Source: Candidatus Woesearchaeota archaeon (GTDB taxonomy: Archaea; Nanobdellota; Nanobdellia; Woesearchaeales; UBA11576). Taken from it: a stretch of 8,461 nt of DNA. Under the pieces are notes generated by a model. It was not told where the DNA came from. It saw only the letters and a list, made by a program, of their open reading frames with translations, and ran no database searches. Location of the stretch: NCBI GenBank assembly GCA_019322385.1, contig JAHWIS010000087.1, forward strand, positions 1 through 8,461, given 5' to 3'. A program made the position numbers and the translations under genes. This document shows, one piece after another, positions 6,332-8,461 of this stretch. Positions within the stretch are counted from its first letter, which is position 1. Every line of letters starts with the position of its first letter.

Positions 6332-6379
6332 GGTGGATGAGGTATGTTGTGCGTGTTTAGATCACTGACCCCATCCACC
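6332..6379 (-). promoter_or_regulatory. 12-bp hairpin in the leader of the leftward operon
   Basis: Arms at 6332-6343 (GGTGGATGAGGT on plus) and 6368-6379 (ACCCCATCCACC) pair around a 24-base loop. In plus-strand RNA the stem contains an A-C mismatch. In minus-strand RNA the same position is a G-U pair, so all 12 pairs form. It lies between the zinc-ribbon stop (6388) and the start of the uncharacterised gene, where a leader or intercistronic control element would be. It has no T-run, so it is not a simple terminator. Confidence 0.5.
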
Positions 6380-6387
6380 GTGAAATA

Positions 6388-6552
6388 TCAGGTATTATCG
6401 TTCTCAGATTCGATATCTTGCCTGTGCTGCTCAACAATGCAGCGGTGATGTGACCAGGTGTCTGTCTCGAAATCGAACAATGAATCGATCAGACTGCTGA
6501 TCTCGCTGCCGCAGACAACGCATACGGGCCTTTTTTCCTTGAATTCTCGCAT
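6388..6552 (-). CDS. small zinc-ribbon-like protein
   Basis: A 54-residue frame in the otherwise gene-free stretch. It contains CVVC at residues 11-14 and HHRC at 35-38, giving a CxxC...HxxC set of likely zinc ligands with about 20 residues between, as in small zinc-ribbon or treble-clef proteins. The C-terminus is acidic (IESENDNT). An in-frame TAG just upstream limits the start to ATG at 6552 or a nearby TTG. A good TATA box lies on the minus strand at about 6598-6604. It predicts a transcript start near 6575, giving a short leader. That site also falls on an ATG (6574) in another frame, which encodes a less convincing 47-residue Arg-rich product. Function unknown; DNA or RNA binding is a guess from the fold. 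Confidence 0.55.
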   Translation of the reverse strand: MREFKEKRPVCVVCGSEISSLIDSLFDFETDTWSHHRCIVEQHRQDIESENDNT

Positions 6553-6594
6553 CGCACTCAACCACTACTTTCATTGTAATAATAATGTCGGAGA

Positions 6595-6613
6595 AAAATA
6601 TATACTTTTTCCA
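6595..6613 (-). promoter_or_regulatory. archaeal promoter (BRE/TATA) of the leftward cluster
   Basis: The minus strand reads GGAAAAAGTATATATTTTT: a purine-rich BRE followed directly by a TATA box. The expected transcript start is near 6575. It is nearly the same motif as the rightward promoter at 6651-6666 (GAAAAGTATTTATATT) in opposite orientation, so the two genes have matched diverging promoters. Confidence 0.65.
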
Positions 6614-6629
6614 ATTATAATTATTATTA

Positions 6630-6645
6630 GTAATTATGTAATTAC
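6630..6645. repeat. tandem 8-bp repeat, candidate operator
   Basis: GTAATTAT and GTAATTAC stand head to tail with one mismatch, each containing the palindrome TAATTA. The AT-palindrome AATTATAATT lies just to the left (6613-6622). The repeats sit between the two diverging promoters and end 6 bases before the BRE of the rightward one. AbrB-type proteins bind AT-rich DNA, so autoregulation by the adjacent AbrB-PhoU protein is a reasonable guess. AT-richness alone also makes such repeats likely by chance. Confidence 0.4.
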
Positions 6646-6650
6646 CTACC

Positions 6651-6666
6651 GAAAAGTATTTATATT
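6651..6666 (+). promoter_or_regulatory. archaeal promoter (BRE/TATA) of the AbrB-PhoU gene
   Basis: GAAAAG (BRE) is followed by TATTTATATT (TATA box, centred near 6661). The ATG at 6687 is 26 bases downstream, the usual archaeal distance to the transcript start, so the mRNA is probably leaderless. This decides the start of the next gene. Confidence 0.75.
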
Positions 6667-6686
6667 GGTTGAGCTTACTATGCTGC

Positions 6687-7649
6687 ATGAAGAGAAAAGT
6701 CAACAGGGTGGGCCAGAACACGCTTACGGTTAGTTTGCCTGTTAGATGGGTGCAGAAGCATGAGGTCAATGCAGGGGATGAGCTGGAGATAGAGGAACAA
6801 GGCAAGAACCTTGTGATTGTGAAGGAGAAGGCAGGCAAACGGATCAAAAGGGTTGCCCTTGATCTTGATAATTTTAATAAAATGATGCTCAACAGGTATA
6901 TCCATGAGTTCTACAGGCAGGGAGCAGAAGAGATAGTGCTTAATTTTACAAAGGATGCTATTCCTGACTACAAGAAAGGCGGTTCTATTGCCATCGATAA
7001 GCGGGTGCGTAGGTTGCTTGAAAGGTTCATCGGCATGGAAATCGTTTCAAAAACAAAGAAGAAGATTGTTTTGCAGAGTCTTATGACTGAGGAAGAGACA
7101 GGGAAGATAGCTGTTGTGCAGAAACGGGTATATTTCCTGATTAAGGAGTTCTTTGATGAGTTTATATCTTCGATGGATGATGGTTTTTCAGCTTTTCATG
7201 ACAAATGCTATGATTATCACGATAATATAGCTAAATTCCTGTATTATTATCTTCGTTTGCTTCATTTCTCTGACATCCTTGATGAGAAAAAGGCAAGGCT
7301 GTTCGGTCTTTTCATGGTCATTGACGGAGTGATTGACAAGGCGCGCCATACAAGCGAGAGAATCAATGAGATGAAGACGATAACACCTAAGGTCAAGAAA
7401 TATGTGCGTGAGATATTTGTTCTTTTCCTGGAACAGTTTGACCTGATATTCAAGAAGAACTATAGTATGGATGATTTGGAAGCATTGATCAAGAAACGGT
7501 ATAATCTTGTCAAGCGAGTGAATTCAGAAAAATTCACGGGTGACGGATTGATTGTAATGAGCGAATGCAAGGTAATCCTCGACACAATCAATGACTTCAG
7601 CGAGACGTTTGTGGCGCTGAATGTGGAGAAGTATGTAAAGGAGTTTTAA
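6687..7649 (+). CDS. AbrB-domain PhoU-like regulator
   Basis: A 320-residue cytoplasmic regulator. Residues 1-46 form an AbrB/MazE-type swapped-hairpin DNA-binding domain: KRKVNRVGQNTLTVSLP at 2-18, WVQKHEV at 21-27 and AGDELEIEE at 29-37. Residues about 140-320 are helical and match PhoU-like proteins, with acidic patches such as FFDEFISSMDD at 155-165 and MVIDGVIDKARHTSERI at 210-226 in the places where PhoU repeats bind metal. This fusion is common in archaea, where it is annotated as a phosphate uptake regulator. No pst genes are present here, so the phosphate link is inferred from the family only. The ATG at 6687 is preferred over TTG at 6669 because it lies 26 bases after the TATA box centre and gives the normal AbrB N-terminus. 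The stop shares 4 bases with the convergent kinase stop. Confidence 0.88.
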   Translation: MKRKVNRVGQNTLTVSLPVRWVQKHEVNAGDELEIEEQGKNLVIVKEKAGKRIKRVALDLDNFNKMMLNRYIHEFYRQGAEEIVLNFTKDAIPDYKKGGSIAIDKRVRRLLERFIGMEIVSKTKKKIVLQSLMTEEETGKIAVVQKRVYFLIKEFFDEFISSMDDGFSAFHDKCYDYHDNIAKFLYYYLRLLHFSDILDEKKARLFGLFMVIDGVIDKARHTSERINEMKTITPKVKKYVREIFVLFLEQFDLIFKKNYSMDDLEALIKKRYNLVKRVNSEKFTGDGLIVMSECKVILDTINDFSETFVALNVEKYVKEF

Positions 7650-7675
7650 GTTTTCATTTTCTCATAAATATTCTT
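7644..7675 (+). terminator. T-rich tract after the AbrB-PhoU gene (candidate terminator)
   Basis: Four T-runs (TTTT, TTTT, TTTT, then a further TTCTTTT) follow the stop codon without a hairpin, fitting archaeal intrinsic termination. The tract is also the antisense of the Lys-rich kinase C-terminus, which weakens the case. Confidence 0.35.
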
Positions 7676-8461
7676 TTGCATTTCTTGTACTTTCTCTAAT
7701 GGGGGCTGGGTCCAGAGGTCGTCGTCAAGCAATTTGACGATAATTTCTGCGAGTTCTCTATTTTCTACATTTTCCCGTACTTTGCCGAGATATTCAACTT
7801 TTTTCTGAGGATCATCATATACTTCCTCCCTTACAGTCTTCACTCCATCCTTTACAGCAGAATAGCAAGTGAAACCAGGACTCTCATTGAACAGATTTTT
7901 ACCTGTTGCCATCTTGTACATCATCTGACCGAGAGATATTAGGTCATTGTTGCCGCCATAGGCGCGATTTAAAGGGTGTATCTCTGCGGGATCTTCTGTT
8001 GCTGCGCCCAGGTCGATTATTACTGCTCTATCAGTGTCTGCTTCAATTAGGATGTTTCGGTCATGCAGATCGCGATGGTATATACCTGCAGCACGTATCT
8101 CAAGCAGGCCATTCAATATTCCTGCACCATATTTTAGGGTCTTATCTTCTGGTAGGACATTTTGTTTTTTCAAGATGTTCTTTAAAGAATATCCTTCTAT
8201 ATATTCAATTTCAACGGTTATCCTTTCCCTTTCTTTTCCAATTGATTCATAATCCTTAGGTGGACCCGTCTTTATGATATGATCCGATATTGCTTCCTCC
8301 AGGGTTGGCCAAATCTCCAACTCTTGGATAATGTTCACTATGTTTTGAGTCCCGTTTCTGTTGTAGTCTCTTATGCGTTTCATCAATTTAATTTCATGTA
8401 GCATAGTTCTGGAAAACTTCAGGGCGGTCTTCTTTCCAGTGGATTTATTGTGGTATAGGAG
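7646..8461 (-). CDS. eukaryotic-like Ser/Thr protein kinase (N-terminus outside window)
   Basis: A protein kinase domain open to the right edge. Numbering from the first Met in the window (8404), the catalytic loop HRDLHDRN is at 110-117 (Asp112, Asn117) and the metal motif is DLG at 131-133 in place of DFG. The hinge region reads EYIEGYSL at 67-74. Nineteen more residues are open upstream of that Met, and they contain TALK, whose Lys (8417-8419) fits the VAIK lysine of strand 3. HEIKLMKRI just after the Met fits helix C with its Glu. The true start and glycine loop therefore lie beyond 8461, and the Met at 8404 is internal. All catalytic residues are present, so the enzyme should be active. 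It lacks the HGD loop of RIO and is not Bud32-like. It converges on the AbrB-PhoU gene, with TTAA (7646-7649) serving both stop codons. Substrate unknown. Confidence 0.9.
   Translation of the reverse strand, partial: LLYHNKSTGKKTALKFSRTMLHEIKLMKRIRDYNRNGTQNIVNIIQELEIWPTLEEAISDHIIKTGPPKDYESIGKERERITVEIEYIEGYSLKNILKKQNVLPEDKTLKYGAGILNGLLEIRAAGIYHRDLHDRNILIEADTDRAVIIDLGAATEDPAEIHPLNRAYGGNNDLISLGQMMYKMATGKNLFNESPGFTCYSAVKDGVKTVREEVYDDPQKKVEYLGKVRENVENRELAEIIVKLLDDDLWTQPPLEKVQEMQKNIYEKMKT

Larger units (their letters stand above)
6265..6668. other. control region between the leftward cluster and the AbrB-PhoU gene
   Basis: About 400 bases without a long gene. From left to right it holds the leader upstream of the uncharacterised gene (6265-6331, nothing recognised), the 12-bp hairpin, the small zinc-ribbon frame, the leftward promoter, an AT-rich block with the tandem repeat, and the rightward promoter. 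The segment 6600-6666 is far richer in A and T than the coding sequence around it. Confidence 0.6.

Noticed and set aside
6669..6686. TTG start for the AbrB-PhoU gene, adding MSLLCC to the N-terminus
   Set aside because: It lies only about 8 bases from the TATA box centre, before the expected transcript start, and the extra residues are not part of an AbrB domain.
6431..6892. 153-residue minus-strand open frame crossing the control region
   Set aside because: It runs antisense through the AbrB-coding start and the AT-rich promoter block; its composition (Arg- and Ser-rich, then Ile/Asn-rich) is that of a shadow frame.
1..8461. CRISPR array, insertion sequence or attachment site
   Set aside because: No spaced direct repeats, no transposase or integrase frame and no terminal inverted repeats were seen; the tRNA-His 3' end shows no adjacent integrase or obvious duplicated fragment in the window.

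Overview
The window looks archaeal. NAD is made by an archaeal-type NadM adenylyltransferase, a PhoU-like protein carries an AbrB-type DNA-binding head, TATA boxes sit about 25 bases before start codons (leaderless initiation), and a tRNA-His encodes its own G-1 but not CCA. Many co-directional genes join by 4-base ATGA or GTGA overlaps. The compact layout and gene content would suit a DPANN-like or other uncultivated euryarchaeal lineage, but no marker here fixes the phylum.

Layout. Positions 1-1060 hold housekeeping genes: a HAM1/RdgB-type XTP/dITP pyrophosphatase (+), whose 3' end overlaps the 3' end of nadM (-) by 29 bases. A perfectly palindromic TATA element at 1081-1094 lies midway between the nadM start and the start of a rightward three-gene operon. 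That operon (1115-3146) encodes a DUF333/Kazal-like lipoprotein and two consecutive alpha/beta hydrolases, joined by ATGA overlaps. The first hydrolase has a normal Ser nucleophile. The second has Asp at that place and is rich in His.

From about 6552 down to 3149 everything reads leftward: a probable 54-residue zinc-ribbon protein, a 5' leader with a 12-bp hairpin, an unrecognised 308-residue protein (possible histone-fold head and degenerate phosphoribosyltransferase-like core), a SLOG/TIGR00725 Rossmann nucleotide-binding protein, a histidine ammonia-lyase, and tRNA-His(GTG) 3 bases after the lyase stop codon. The last three protein genes are joined by a 4-base overlap and a 3-base gap. No hutU, hutI or hutG is seen, so the lyase looks like an orphan histidine-consuming step tied to tRNA-His and two nucleotide-related proteins. 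This is the best candidate in the window for an undescribed system.

An AT-rich control region (about 6595-6666) with two diverging promoters and a tandem 8-bp repeat separates this cluster from a rightward AbrB-PhoU regulator gene (6687-7649). Its stop codon overlaps that of a leftward eukaryotic-like Ser/Thr protein kinase, which is cut by the right edge of the window.
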